From the NCBI GenBank assembly GCA_965200355.1, contig OZ241351.1, positions 2,976,001 through 3,040,000 on the forward strand: a DNA stretch of 64,000 bases, in the 5' to 3' direction. This document shows positions 8,360 through 17,034 of this stretch, piece by piece (the first letter of the stretch is position 1; each line of letters opens with the position of its first letter). The translations under genes and the position numbers were made by a program. The notes under the pieces were generated by a model. That model saw only the letters and a list, made by a program, of their open reading frames with translations. It was not told where the DNA came from and made no database searches. The stretch comes from Bin18 sp965200355 (GTDB taxonomy: Bacteria > Desulfobacterota > Binatia > Bin18).

Positions 8360-9568
8360 ATGAAGATCAGCGTCAAAAAATCTCCCATCGTTATTCCCGG
8401 ATTTCGCTTTGCCGGAGTGGCCTGTGGGCTGAAACCCAGCGGGAAAAAAGACCTGTCGTTGCTGGTATCAGCCGTGCCGGCCACGGCGGTGGCGGCCTTC
8501 ACGACCAATCAGGTCAAGGCCGCGCCGGTCGTCATTGGTGAAGAGGTCATTCGGGCTGGGCATTTGCAAGCTATTGTTGTCAACAGCGGAAATGCCAATG
8601 CTTCGACTGCCCAGCCCGGACTCAAGCTGGCCCGGGACACCTGTACGCTGGTCGGTCGCGAGCTGGGCATTGATGCCCAACTGGTGCTGCCGTCATCCAC
8701 GGGGGTGATTGGCGTCCTGCCCGACTGGCAGAACATGCAGGCCGGCATTCACGCCGCGGCCGCGGCCCTGTCGCCGCGCGGTTTCTGGAATGCCGTGGCC
8801 GGTATCATGACGACCGATGCCTTTCCCAAGGTTGCGACCCGACAGCTGGGACTGAATGGCCGGACGCTGACCATCGCTGGCATGGCCAAGGGCGCCGGCA
8901 TGATTAACCCGAATATGGCGACCATGCTGTGCTATGTCTGCACCGATGCCGCGGTGAGCCGGGCGGCCCTCCAGCAGGTGCTCAACCAGACCGTGGCCGA
9001 TTCTTTCAATGCGGTCTCCGTGGATGGCGATACCAGCACAAACGACACCCTGGTCCTGCTTGCCAACGGGCAGGCCGGCAATCGAGAGATTAGGCCGCGC
9101 GGCCGTGGATATCCGGCCTTTCGGGATGCTGTGCGTGAGGTCCTGTGCAGTCTGGCCCGGATGTGTGTCAAAGACGGGGAGGGCGCGACCAAGGTGGTCG
9201 ATATCTACGTCAAAGGTGCGAAAAGTGCTGAGGACGCGGAAAAGGTCGCCCGCAGCATTGCCTATTCACCGCTGGTCAAAACGGCCTTTTTCGGGGGCGA
9301 CCCGAACTGGGGCCGCATTGCTTGTGCGGTGGGGTATGCCGGTGCGCAACTCGATCAGAACCGGCTGGCCATCAGTGTTGGCGATGTCCCTATTGGACGC
9401 AACGGTATGAGTACCGGGCCGCGCAACGAGAGACGCGCCGCGCAGGTCATGCAGCAGGACGAGTTCTCCATAGACGTCCATTTACATATGGGCCGAGGCC
9501 GTGCTCACGTCGTCACCTCCGACCTGTCCACTGGCTACGTCCACTTTAATTCGGCATATACAACCTGA
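8360..9568 (+). CDS. argJ: Bifunctional glutamate N-acetyltransferase / amino-acid acetyltransferase
   Basis: Transfers acetyl from N-acetylornithine to glutamate (and, in bifunctional forms, uses acetyl-CoA) in cyclic arginine biosynthesis. 402 residues from the ATG at 8360, 10 bases after the secA stop; the frame also extends upstream into secA but that part is not ArgJ-like. Family hallmarks are the autoproteolysis segment GMAKGAGMINPNMATML, whose threonine becomes the nucleophile of the beta chain, the GDTSTNDT motif and the C-terminal FFGGDPNWGRI. The protein should be cleaved into two chains. A secA-argJ neighbourhood is seen in several deltaproteobacteria. Confidence 0.95.
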   Translation: MKISVKKSPIVIPGFRFAGVACGLKPSGKKDLSLLVSAVPATAVAAFTTNQVKAAPVVIGEEVIRAGHLQAIVVNSGNANASTAQPGLKLARDTCTLVGRELGIDAQLVLPSSTGVIGVLPDWQNMQAGIHAAAAALSPRGFWNAVAGIMTTDAFPKVATRQLGLNGRTLTIAGMAKGAGMINPNMATMLCYVCTDAAVSRAALQQVLNQTVADSFNAVSVDGDTSTNDTLVLLANGQAGNREIRPRGRGYPAFRDAVREVLCSLARMCVKDGEGATKVVDIYVKGAKSAEDAEKVARSIAYSPLVKTAFFGGDPNWGRIACAVGYAGAQLDQNRLAISVGDVPIGRNGMSTGPRNERRAAQVMQQDEFSIDVHLHMGRGRAHVVTSDLSTGYVHFNSAYTT

Positions 9569-9581
9569 GCCACCGCTCCGT

Positions 9582-10763
9582 TCAGCGGCCCTTGGGCAAT
9601 TGGAGGACCCGTTCCGCAATGATGTTCCGCAAAATCTCAGACGTGCCGCCCTCAATGGTGTTGGCGCGGGCGCGGAGAAAGCCGTACTGCCAGTAATGCT
9701 CTGCTTCGGCTTCATCGTAGAGCTGACCGGCGACCCCCTGCATCTCGACAGCGAGGTCTTGCATGCGCTGGTTGGTTTCGGCCCAGTGCAGCTTGGCAAT
9801 TGAGCCTTCCGGCCCGGCCGGGTTGCCGCGCAGCAGCCGCGTCAAGGCGCGATAATTGTTCAACTTCAAGACTTCGCAATCCATATAAGCCTGGGCCATT
9901 TTCTGGCGGAGCCGACGGTCTGTCCGGCCCGGGGCTGAGCCAGCATCGCATAGCCAGGCCCGGAGGTCGTCATAGGTCCGTTTCTGGGCGAAGGTAAAAT
10001 GGAAGCCCAGCCCCTGCCGCTCAAACATGAGCGAGGTGATAATGACCTTCCAGCCCTGGTTCACTTCTCCCAACACCTGCGCCTTTGGGACCGGAACGTT
10101 CTCGAAGAAAACCTCGTTAAACTCGCTCTCGCCGGTCATCGTCCGGAGCGGCTTAATCGTAATGCCCGGACTCTGCATATTCACCAGGAGGGCGGACAGG
10201 CCTTGATGTTTTGGCGCGTCCGGGTCGGTGCGGACCAGGAGTAAGCACCAGTTGGCATAGCCGGCTAAACTCGTCCACACCTTCTGGCCGCTGACTAAAA
10301 AATGGTCGCCCTGGTCAACCGCGCGGGTCTGGAGCGAGCCCAGGTCCGAGCCCGAGTTCGGCTCGGAATAGCCCTGGCTCCAGATGTCCGCGCCACTCAA
10401 AATAGCCGCGAGGTGCTTCCTTTTCTGCTCCTCCGTCCCATAGACAATAATCGTCGGCCCAACGATCTCCAAACCCAAGACATTCAGCAGGCCAGGCGCT
10501 TTGTGGTTGGCCATTTCTTCGTCAAAAATCATCCGTTCAATCAGAGAGGCGCCACGCCCGCCATACTCTTTGGGCCAGGAAATCCCGGCCCAGCCGCCCT
10601 CAAAGACGGTGCGCTGCCAGTCCTTCAGAAAGGTCAGGTCCGCGGCTGACGCCTGTGGCTGAAGGTGGCGGAGCGAGCCAGTTTTTTGTGGAGCATTGGC
10701 CGCGAGCCAGGTGCGGAGTTCCTGCCGAAAGACATCCTGGGCCGGGGTAAAATGAAAATCCAT
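9582..10763 (-). CDS. Acyl-CoA dehydrogenase family protein (second copy)
   Basis: 393 residues from the ATG at 10763 (MDFHFTPAQDVFRQELRTWL), preceded by CAGGAG; the frame runs another 42 codons upstream but that part is out-of-family. Flavin motif YSEPNSGSDLGSLQTRA and C-terminal EGGTSEILRNIIAERVLQLPK identify the family. It diverges from the copy at 575 and is probably for a different acyl-CoA, as in sets that degrade steroid or branched side chains. It is convergent with argJ, with 13 bases between the stops and no clear terminator. It follows gatB on the same strand after 40 bases. Confidence 0.92.
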   Translation of the reverse strand: MDFHFTPAQDVFRQELRTWLAANAPQKTGSLRHLQPQASAADLTFLKDWQRTVFEGGWAGISWPKEYGGRGASLIERMIFDEEMANHKAPGLLNVLGLEIVGPTIIVYGTEEQKRKHLAAILSGADIWSQGYSEPNSGSDLGSLQTRAVDQGDHFLVSGQKVWTSLAGYANWCLLLVRTDPDAPKHQGLSALLVNMQSPGITIKPLRTMTGESEFNEVFFENVPVPKAQVLGEVNQGWKVIITSLMFERQGLGFHFTFAQKRTYDDLRAWLCDAGSAPGRTDRRLRQKMAQAYMDCEVLKLNNYRALTRLLRGNPAGPEGSIAKLHWAETNQRMQDLAVEMQGVAGQLYDEAEAEHYWQYGFLRARANTIEGGTSEILRNIIAERVLQLPKGR

Positions 10764-10803
10764 ACTGAACTCCTGTTCTGGAATAATCGAATTACTGACC
10801 ACG

Positions 10804-12297
10804 CTATTGGGAGAGTTCTTGGCGCAAGAGGCGATTGACCAGCTGAGGATTGGCCTTGCCCTGGGTGGCGCGCATGACCTGCCCGACAAAGAAACCGAGC
10901 AGTTTTGCTTTGCCGCTGCGATAGGCGTCTACCTTGTCCGGGTTGGCGGCCAGGACCGCAGCAATGGCGGCCTGTAAAGTGGCAGTGTCGCTGACTTGGC
11001 GCAGCCCCCGGGCCTCAATGATATCTTCCGGGCTGCGTCCGGTTCGACGCATTTCTTCGTACACAGTTTTGGCGATGGTTGTGCTGATGGTGCCGTCCTG
11101 GATCAATCCAATGAGTGCGCCCAGGCGCTCGGGCGGGCAGGGCCACGTCTCGATTTTCAGTACGGCCTCCAGCTTTTCTTCCTTGACAAAGCGCAGCACA
11201 CTATCCATGACCCAGTTGCTGACGACTTTAGGCGCTGCGGGGCAGGCGCGCACGCTGGCCTCGAAGTAGTCCGCCACATCCTTGCGCGCCGTCAGCACCT
11301 CGGCATCGTAGGCCGGTAGGTCGTAGTCGTGCACGAAGCGCTCCCGCCGCGCGGCCGGCAACTCGGGCAGAGCAGCCCGAATGTGCTCAACCCAGGCCGG
11401 GTCAACAACGAGCGGTAGCAGGTCCGGGTCAGAAAAATAGCGGTAATCGTGCGCGAATTCCTTGCTCCGCATCGGCCGGGTGACCTCTCGGTCGGCATCC
11501 CACAGGCGGGTTTCCTGGACGACCCGCCCCCCCGATTCGACGACCTCGGTCTGGCGCTGAATTTCGTGCGTAATCGCCTTTTCGACGGCCCGAAACGAAT
11601 TGAGGTTTTTGATCTCTGTTCGGGTGCCGAACTCCGCGTCGCCCTGCGGACGTATGGAGACATTGGCGTCACAGCGCAGGCTGCCTTCTTCCATATTGCC
11701 ATCACAGACCTCGATATACTGGAGTAAGGCGCGCAGACTGCGCAGATAACTGCCGGCTTCCGCGGCAGAGCGCATATCCGGCTCGCTGACAATCTCCAAT
11801 AAGGGTACCCCGGTCCGGTTCAGGTCAACCAAGCTCGCGCCGGCCTCGGCAGCATGGATACTCTTGCCGGCGTCCTCCTCCATATGAATGCGGGTCAAAC
11901 GCACTTTTTTTGTCCGTCCTGGGGCCGGTCCTGAGCCGGTCCTGAGCGGAGTCGAAGGGCCTGGTCGAAGGGTGGCGACCTCAACATAGCCGTGTTCGGC
12001 AATGGGCCGCTCATACATGCTGATTTGATAGCCCTTGGGCAGGTCTGGATAAAAATAGTTTTTCCGGGCCCAGCGGCTCGTCTGTGTAACCGTGCAGTGG
12101 GTGGCGAGTGCGGCGCGGAGTGCGAAATCGACGACCTTTTTATTGAGCACAGGCAGGACTCCGGGCAGGCCCAGGCAGACCGGACAGGTATGCTGGTTGG
12201 GCGCGGCACCGAAGCGAGTGGAGCAGCCACAGAAAATTTTTGACTCGGTGAGTAACTGCGCGTGCACTTCCAGGCCAATAACGGATTCGTAGCTCAT
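10804..12297 (-). CDS. gatB: Aspartyl/glutamyl-tRNA(Asn/Gln) amidotransferase subunit B
   Basis: Binds mischarged Glu-tRNA(Gln) or Asp-tRNA(Asn), phosphorylates the carboxylate and receives ammonia from GatA. 497 residues from the ATG at 12297 (MSYESVIGLEVHAQLLT), whose ATGA overlaps the gatA stop. Visible features: zinc cysteines in FCGCST and CPVCLGLPG, the EEDAGKSIH motif, and the C-terminal YqeY-like domain ending RQEL. About 20 extra residues (GPSTPLRTGSGPAPG region) precede the EEDAGKS motif; they are encoded by an interspersed GTCGAAGGG-type repeat that has entered in frame. The insertion is in a loop and the rest is intact, so the protein is probably functional. Confidence 0.95.
   Translation of the reverse strand: MSYESVIGLEVHAQLLTESKIFCGCSTRFGAAPNQHTCPVCLGLPGVLPVLNKKVVDFALRAALATHCTVTQTSRWARKNYFYPDLPKGYQISMYERPIAEHGYVEVATLRPGPSTPLRTGSGPAPGRTKKVRLTRIHMEEDAGKSIHAAEAGASLVDLNRTGVPLLEIVSEPDMRSAAEAGSYLRSLRALLQYIEVCDGNMEEGSLRCDANVSIRPQGDAEFGTRTEIKNLNSFRAVEKAITHEIQRQTEVVESGGRVVQETRLWDADREVTRPMRSKEFAHDYRYFSDPDLLPLVVDPAWVEHIRAALPELPAARRERFVHDYDLPAYDAEVLTARKDVADYFEASVRACPAAPKVVSNWVMDSVLRFVKEEKLEAVLKIETWPCPPERLGALIGLIQDGTISTTIAKTVYEEMRRTGRSPEDIIEARGLRQVSDTATLQAAIAAVLAANPDKVDAYRSGKAKLLGFFVGQVMRATQGKANPQLVNRLLRQELSQ
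11923..11972 (+). repeat. Interspersed repeat inserted in frame within gatB
   Basis: On the plus strand this 50-base stretch contains two tandem copies of CCGGTCCTGAG (11925-11946), then CGGA, then two copies of GTCGAAGGG (11951-11959 and 11964-11972). The CCTGAGCGGAGTCGAAGG core resembles a repeat scattered through many environmental genomes, where it yields PSTPLRT- or FDSAQ-type peptides. Here it adds about 20 residues to GatB without breaking the frame. A related element lies at 58409-58438. Confidence 0.6.
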
Positions 12298-13781
12298 AAT
12301 GATGCTCTGTGCATTTCCTGCTGTGAGAGCGGTGGCTTGCGGGTGCACCAGTCATGGTCCTGCTCGTAGGCGTAACCGGCCTGGAGCAAGACGGCCTCCT
12401 CAAAGGGACGGCCTATCAACTGGAGTCCAATCGGCAATCCGTGCTGGTCGAAGCCGCACGGCACGGACAAGCCAGGTAAGCCGGCGAGATTGACCGCGAT
12501 GGTAAAAATATCTGAGAGATACATGGTGAGGGGGTCGGCCAGCTTCTCTCCCAGCCGAAACGCGGTTGTCGGGGCGACCGGAGTGACAATCAGATCGCAG
12601 GCTTCCAAGGCGTTCAGGAAATCCTGCCGAATAAGGGTGCGTACCTTCTGCGCCTTCACATAATACGCCTCATAATACCCGGCGGATAAGACATAGGTGC
12701 CGAGCGCAATCCGCCGCTTGACCTCCCGGCCAAATCCCTGGGCACGGGTGGTCTGATACAACTCTCTCAGGTCTGCCACCTCGGCCGCCCGATAGCCATA
12801 GCGAACCCCATCGTAGCGAGCCAGATTGGAACTCGCCTCTGCCATAGCAATAAGATAATAGGTGGCCACTGCGTACTCGGTATGCGGGAGAGAGATTGGT
12901 ACAATCTCTGCCCCTAATCCTTGTAAATGAGCAATCGCCTCTCTGACCGCGGTTTCGACCTCCGGCTGTATCCCTTCAATAAAGTATTCTTGCGGGATCC
13001 CAATCCGCAGACCAGCGACACCTCGCCCCAGAGAGGCCGTATAGCTCGGGGTGGGGGTGTTGACGGAAGTCGAATCACGAGGATCATAGCCGGCAATCAC
13101 CTCCAGCAGGAGAGCGCAGTCCCGGACATCCTTGGTGCACGGGCCGACTTGATCTAAGGACGAAGCATAGGCCACAATGCCAAAGCGGCTGACCCGCCCA
13201 TAGGTTGGTTTCAGCCCAACAATACCGCAGAATGCAGCCGGAAGGCGAATGGAGCCACCGGTATCCGTTCCTAAAGCTGCGCAGGCTTGGTCGGCCGCAA
13301 CCGCGGCCGCCGACCCGCCGGATGACCCGCCCGGGACCCGGTTTGTATCCCAGGGATTGCGACATGGGAAAAAAGCCGAATTTTCATTTGACGAGCCCAT
13401 TGCAAATTCGTCACAGTTGACCTTGCCAATAATCACCGCACCCGCCTCTTTGAGGCGCTGCGTCACCGTGGCGTCATACGGCGCTATAAAGCCTTCGAGC
13501 ATTTTGGAACCCGCGGTGGCGCGCACACCCTGAGCGAGGATCACGTCCTTGAGCGCAATCGGAATACCGCAGAGTAGGGGGGCGGCCCCATTTGACAGTA
13601 TCCGATCTGCGGCTTCTGCCTGGGCGAGCGCTGCTTCTGCGCACACGGTCAGATAGGAATGGACGTGTTCATCTGTTGCTTGAATGCGGGTCAGCACAGA
13701 CTGCGCCAGCTCGACCGCACTGACTTCTTGAGTGCGCAGTTTCTGCTGGGCTTGGTGAATGGTCAGGGCGTGGTGCGACAT
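12294..13781 (-). CDS. gatA: Aspartyl/glutamyl-tRNA(Asn/Gln) amidotransferase subunit A
   Basis: Glutaminase subunit of GatCAB and a member of the amidase-signature family. 495 residues, normal length. The Ser-cisSer-Lys triad is visible: lysine in IALKDVI, and the serines in GGSSGGSAAAV followed by GTDTGGSIRLPAAFCG. It lies between gatC (2 bases upstream) and gatB (4-base overlap), a tight gatC-gatA-gatB operon on the minus strand. Presence of GatCAB implies tRNA-dependent synthesis of Gln-tRNA(Gln) and/or Asn-tRNA(Asn). Confidence 0.96.
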   Translation of the reverse strand: MSHHALTIHQAQQKLRTQEVSAVELAQSVLTRIQATDEHVHSYLTVCAEAALAQAEAADRILSNGAAPLLCGIPIALKDVILAQGVRATAGSKMLEGFIAPYDATVTQRLKEAGAVIIGKVNCDEFAMGSSNENSAFFPCRNPWDTNRVPGGSSGGSAAAVAADQACAALGTDTGGSIRLPAAFCGIVGLKPTYGRVSRFGIVAYASSLDQVGPCTKDVRDCALLLEVIAGYDPRDSTSVNTPTPSYTASLGRGVAGLRIGIPQEYFIEGIQPEVETAVREAIAHLQGLGAEIVPISLPHTEYAVATYYLIAMAEASSNLARYDGVRYGYRAAEVADLRELYQTTRAQGFGREVKRRIALGTYVLSAGYYEAYYVKAQKVRTLIRQDFLNALEACDLIVTPVAPTTAFRLGEKLADPLTMYLSDIFTIAVNLAGLPGLSVPCGFDQHGLPIGLQLIGRPFEEAVLLQAGYAYEQDHDWCTRKPPLSQQEMHRASL

Positions 13782-13783
13782 AT

Positions 13784-14080
13784 CTACTCAATAATCCTGG
13801 GAACACGAAAAAAATGGGTTTTCCGGCTCGGGGCATTCGCCAGCAGCGTGTCGGTTTGGGCGGCGCTGGGCGTATTGGTGACCACATCGTCTCGGAGTGG
13901 AGCGGAGACCGCTACGGCATGGGCAGTTGGCTCAACACTGTCGGTCTGCAATTCGCCCAATTTATCGACATAGGTTAATATCGTATCAAAGTGTTGCGCC
14001 AGTTGCGCCAGTTCTTCCTCGGTGAATGAGAGGCGGGCCAGTGCGGCAACGTGTCGAACCTCATCCGGTGTCATGCGCAT
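13784..14080 (-). CDS. gatC: Aspartyl/glutamyl-tRNA(Asn/Gln) amidotransferase subunit C
   Basis: Small stabilising subunit of GatCAB. 98 residues from the ATG at 14080 (MRMTPDEVRHVAALARLSFT), the classical GatC N-terminus, preceded by AAGGGAAA; the frame is open further upstream but that part is Lys/Arg-rich and not GatC-like. A second ATG six bases downstream is possible. The C-terminal PLRDDVV and FFRVPRII segments are typical. It is the first gene of gatCAB. Confidence 0.93.
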   Translation of the reverse strand: MRMTPDEVRHVAALARLSFTEEELAQLAQHFDTILTYVDKLGELQTDSVEPTAHAVAVSAPLRDDVVTNTPSAAQTDTLLANAPSRKTHFFRVPRIIE

Positions 14081-14234
14081 AGCGGTTTCCCTTTTCTTCT
14101 TTCCACGCGGGTCTTTTTTCTCCGTGGGCGGCGCAGAGCAGTGTGTCACACCACACCCGGCAATTCAACGGAAGTGGCCCGCGGCTGGAGGACACTCTTG
14201 ATCCACTTAAGGGGTGTCAGCTACCTTAATATCT

Positions 14235-14609
14235 ATGGCAAGAAGCGACCGGCGACGCCTGTCCGGTCAGTACGGCGAGCAACGCGCCGCGCAGTTTTTA
14301 CGTAACCTCGGCTATGTCATAGTTGAGAGAAACTAACGATGTCCTCGCGGAGAAATTGATCTGGTGGCGCAGGACAAAGGAACGCTGGTATTCGTTGAGG
14401 TCCGGACGCATCGTTCTCAGGAGTTCGGCAATCCACTCGCCTCGGTCAATAAGCGAAAGCAGCGCCAAATTGCCCTGACTGCCCTCCATTATCTCGCGCG
14501 TTTCCAACTCCACGACCGCGCGATGCGATTTGACGTCATTGGGATCATGGGGGAAGGAGAGGCGGCGCGGCTGACCCATATCAAAGCGGCCTTTGAATTT
14601 CCAACTTGA
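14235..14609 (+). pseudogene. yraN: YraN/UPF0102 endonuclease-like gene interrupted by one TAA
   Basis: Reading from the ATG at 14235 gives SGQYGEQRAAQFLRNLGYVI, then VERN, then TAA (14334-14336), then RCPRGEIDLVAQDKGTLVF, then VEVRTH and so on to a TGA at 14609. In the family this junction is R-N-Y-R-C, so the stop replaces the conserved tyrosine by a single base change (TAT or TAC to TAA). The frame is otherwise intact on both sides, including the Glu-Ile-Asp and Val-Glu-Val residues of the nuclease-like fold. The family resembles Holliday-junction resolvases; its function is poorly known. Very recent inactivation or a base-calling error are both possible. It sits 23 bases before serS. Confidence 0.8.
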
Positions 14610-14632
14610 GGAGCATAGAGTGAAGAAACGGT

Positions 14633-15904
14633 ATGCTTGATATTAAACTGATCCGAGACCATCCAGAAAGGGTGAAAGAGCGACTGGCAACCGTGGGGAT
14701 TCCAGGAGCGCATATTGACGCCCTGCTCAATAGTGACCGCGCCCGACGCGCGCGCATTCGCGAGGTTGAGGCCGTGCGCGCGGAACGAACGAAACGTTCA
14801 AAAGAAATCCGAAAAATTTCTGACCCTCCCGAGCGAGACACCGCGGTCCGGGCTATGCGCGCGCTCGGCGAGCGCGTGAGTACCCTGGAGAAACATCTCG
14901 CTCAGGAGGAAGCAGACTTCCAGCAACGGCTCTTAGAATTACCCAACCTGCCCCATCCAGACGTCCCGGTTGGGAAAGACGAAGACGACAATGTCGTGCT
15001 CCGAACGGAGGGAAAACCGCCGGCTTTGACGTTCTCTCCTCGGCCGCACTGGGAACTGGGCGAAGCCTTGGACATTATTGACTTTGAACGCGGGGTAAAA
15101 ATTTCGGGCAGCCGCTTTTATATCCTCAAAGGGCTGGGCGCTCGACTCCAGCGCGCACTGATTAATTGGATGCTGGACCTGCATGTCAATGAACACGGTT
15201 ATACCGAGGTCTATCCACCGGTCATGGTGAAACAGGCGTGTTTAGTGGGGACAGGCAACCTGCCAAAATTCGGGGAGAATCTCTATCGGGACATTGAAGA
15301 AGATTTTTGGTTTATCCCCACGGCAGAAGTGCCGGTGACGAATCTCTATCGGGAGGAAGTGATCAACCCTGGACAGATCCCATTGTATCATGTGGCCTAT
15401 ACGCCGTGCTTTCGCCGCGAGAAAATGTCTGCGGGTCGCGACGTTCGCGGCATTAAACGCGGCCACCAGTTTGACAAAGTAGAAATGGTGAAATTTGTTG
15501 AGCCGTCACAATCAGACGCGGAACTGCTCGCCCTGCTCGACAATGCGGAGGACGTATGCCGAAAACTCCATATCCCTCATCGGGTCGTTCAGATGTGTAC
15601 CGGAGACCTGAGCTTTGTTGCCGCCTGTAAATATGATGTAGAAATGTGGGCTCCGGGCTGCGGAGAATGGCTCGAAGTCAGTTCATGCTCGAATTTTCGC
15701 GACTTCCAGGCCCGTCGAGCGAAAATTCGATACCGCCCCGAGCCGCGTGCCAAACCGGAGTTCGTACATACCCTGAACGGCTCCGGCCTCGCTCTCCCAC
15801 GGGTGGTCATCGCCCTTCTTGAGAACTATCAGCAAGAAGATGGGAGCGTGGTGATACCGGACGTCCTCCGCCCCTATATGGGGGGACAGGAGAAAATCGA
15901 TTAG
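14633..15904 (+). CDS. serS: Serine--tRNA ligase
   Basis: Class II aminoacyl-tRNA synthetase charging tRNA-Ser. 423 residues, normal length. The N-terminal long coiled-coil arm runs from about residue 25 to 100 (rich in Arg/Glu), followed by the catalytic core with class II motif 2 (TPCFRREKMSAGRDVRGIKR) and motif 3 near the C-terminus (NGSGLALPRVVIALLEN). The start matches the family N-terminus MLDIKLIRDHPE. A tRNA-Ser(TGA) gene, one of its substrates, is at 36.3 kb in the same window. The ribosome-binding site is weak (GAAGAAACGG). Confidence 0.96.
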   Translation: MLDIKLIRDHPERVKERLATVGIPGAHIDALLNSDRARRARIREVEAVRAERTKRSKEIRKISDPPERDTAVRAMRALGERVSTLEKHLAQEEADFQQRLLELPNLPHPDVPVGKDEDDNVVLRTEGKPPALTFSPRPHWELGEALDIIDFERGVKISGSRFYILKGLGARLQRALINWMLDLHVNEHGYTEVYPPVMVKQACLVGTGNLPKFGENLYRDIEEDFWFIPTAEVPVTNLYREEVINPGQIPLYHVAYTPCFRREKMSAGRDVRGIKRGHQFDKVEMVKFVEPSQSDAELLALLDNAEDVCRKLHIPHRVVQMCTGDLSFVAACKYDVEMWAPGCGEWLEVSSCSNFRDFQARRAKIRYRPEPRAKPEFVHTLNGSGLALPRVVIALLENYQQEDGSVVIPDVLRPYMGGQEKID

Positions 15905-15993
15905 GGGACACAGCCGGCTTCGTGACAGGGAAGGGGGAGTTGACGACTGAGGGGCAGCCCGTTACTACATGCCCAGGAAAACGGCGAAACTCT

Positions 15994-16353
15994 GTGGCAG
16001 AAGACGCGCACAAACCAGCGCCCGGTCAGGACGTCGAAAACACTATCGAGGACCTGACGAAAGAGCTGTCCCGCTTAATCAACGAAGCCGGGACGGACGG
16101 ACGGGAAGAACTGCGTGACTATGCCGTCAGCCTGCTACAGGGTGAAACGGAAACAACACAAACGGAAGAGCCTGCGAGGGAAGATTCGGCTCAGCCCTCT
16201 ACCCCTTTCAGCCCAGTTGCTTTGAGCATTCCATTTCTGCTTATTGGTATTATTCTCCTCCCGCTTTTTGCCCCAATAGGGCTGCTGATGGTGTTATTGG
16301 CGATAATTATGGGGGTAGGGGGGTGGCTGGCCCTCATGTTCAGAAGGAAATAA
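15994..16353 (+). CDS. Hypothetical membrane protein upstream of bc operon
   Basis: About 119 residues from a GTG at 15994; the frame stays open to a GTG at 15922, but those extra residues look non-coding. The N-terminal half is acidic and helical (DVENTIEDLTKELSRLIN), then there is a Glu/Thr/Ser/Pro-rich linker and one or two hydrophobic segments (LSIPFLLIGIILLPLFAPIG and GLLMVLLAIIMGVGGWLALM), ending FRRK. Its position 39 bases before the Rieske gene on the same strand suggests it belongs to the bc-complex transcript. I do not recognise the family. Confidence 0.55.
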   Translation: MAEDAHKPAPGQDVENTIEDLTKELSRLINEAGTDGREELRDYAVSLLQGETETTQTEEPAREDSAQPSTPFSPVALSIPFLLIGIILLPLFAPIGLLMVLLAIIMGVGGWLALMFRRK

Positions 16354-16392
16354 AGAACAAGGCATCACCACTATCACTAAGGAGTGAGCTCC

Positions 16393-16995
16393 ATGGCAAA
16401 AAAACCAACTTCTCCTGAAGAACTCCAGGAATACGAGGAGCGTCGCCGTGTTGAGCAACGGGCTGAGCGTGAGAAACGACTCCGTGAGCGCGCGCAAAGA
16501 GGCGGCTTGTGGTCACGGCGTGATTTTTTTGGCCGGCTCAGCTGGGGCGGCTTTGGGCTGGTCTCGCTTGTGGGTCTCCTCGCCTTTGTCCGCTCTGCCT
16601 TTCCTCGGGTGCTCTTCGTTCCGCCCTCAACCTTTAAGGCTGGCTTTCCTGGGGACTACCCGGTGGGCGAGGTGAGCGAGAAATACCGCTCAGACCAACG
16701 CACCTGGATCGTCCGAGAACCGCAGGGATTCTATGCGATCTTTGCCAATTGTACGCACCTCGGTTGTACTCCGCGCTGGTCGTCGTCGGAGAATAAATAT
16801 AAATGTCCCTGTCATGGCAGTGGGTACTATCGGACTGGATACAATTTTGAAGGGCCAGCGCCCAGACCCATGGATCGCTTTCAATTGTCGTTGGCTGACG
16901 ATGGGCAGTTACTCGTTGATAAGAGCAAAATTTTTAAGATGCAACCTGGCGTTGACCCCAATAAGCAACACCCCGACAGCATCTTGCGCATTTAG
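16393..16995 (+). CDS. Rieske iron-sulfur subunit of cytochrome bc-type complex
   Basis: 200 residues from the ATG at 16393, with AAGGAG eight bases upstream. After a highly charged N-terminus comes a twin-arginine-like motif (SRRDFF) and a single membrane anchor (about residues 50-70), then a soluble domain with the [2Fe-2S] ligands CTHLGC and CPCHGSGYY, including the second-site His residues and the extra disulfide cysteines. This protein takes the first electron from quinol at the outer face of the membrane. It heads a block with cytochrome b (petB-like), subunit IV-like, octaheme cytochrome c and cupredoxin genes, all on one strand with short gaps. Confidence 0.93.
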   Translation: MAKKPTSPEELQEYEERRRVEQRAEREKRLRERAQRGGLWSRRDFFGRLSWGGFGLVSLVGLLAFVRSAFPRVLFVPPSTFKAGFPGDYPVGEVSEKYRSDQRTWIVREPQGFYAIFANCTHLGCTPRWSSSENKYKCPCHGSGYYRTGYNFEGPAPRPMDRFQLSLADDGQLLVDKSKIFKMQPGVDPNKQHPDSILRI

Positions 16996-17034
16996 TTGCC
17001 AGAGGAAGAGCGAGTGTAAAGGCAAGGAAAGAGT

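Noticed and set aside
7642..8508. 288-codon minus frame over secA and argJ
   Set aside because: Covers two well-supported genes on the opposite strand.
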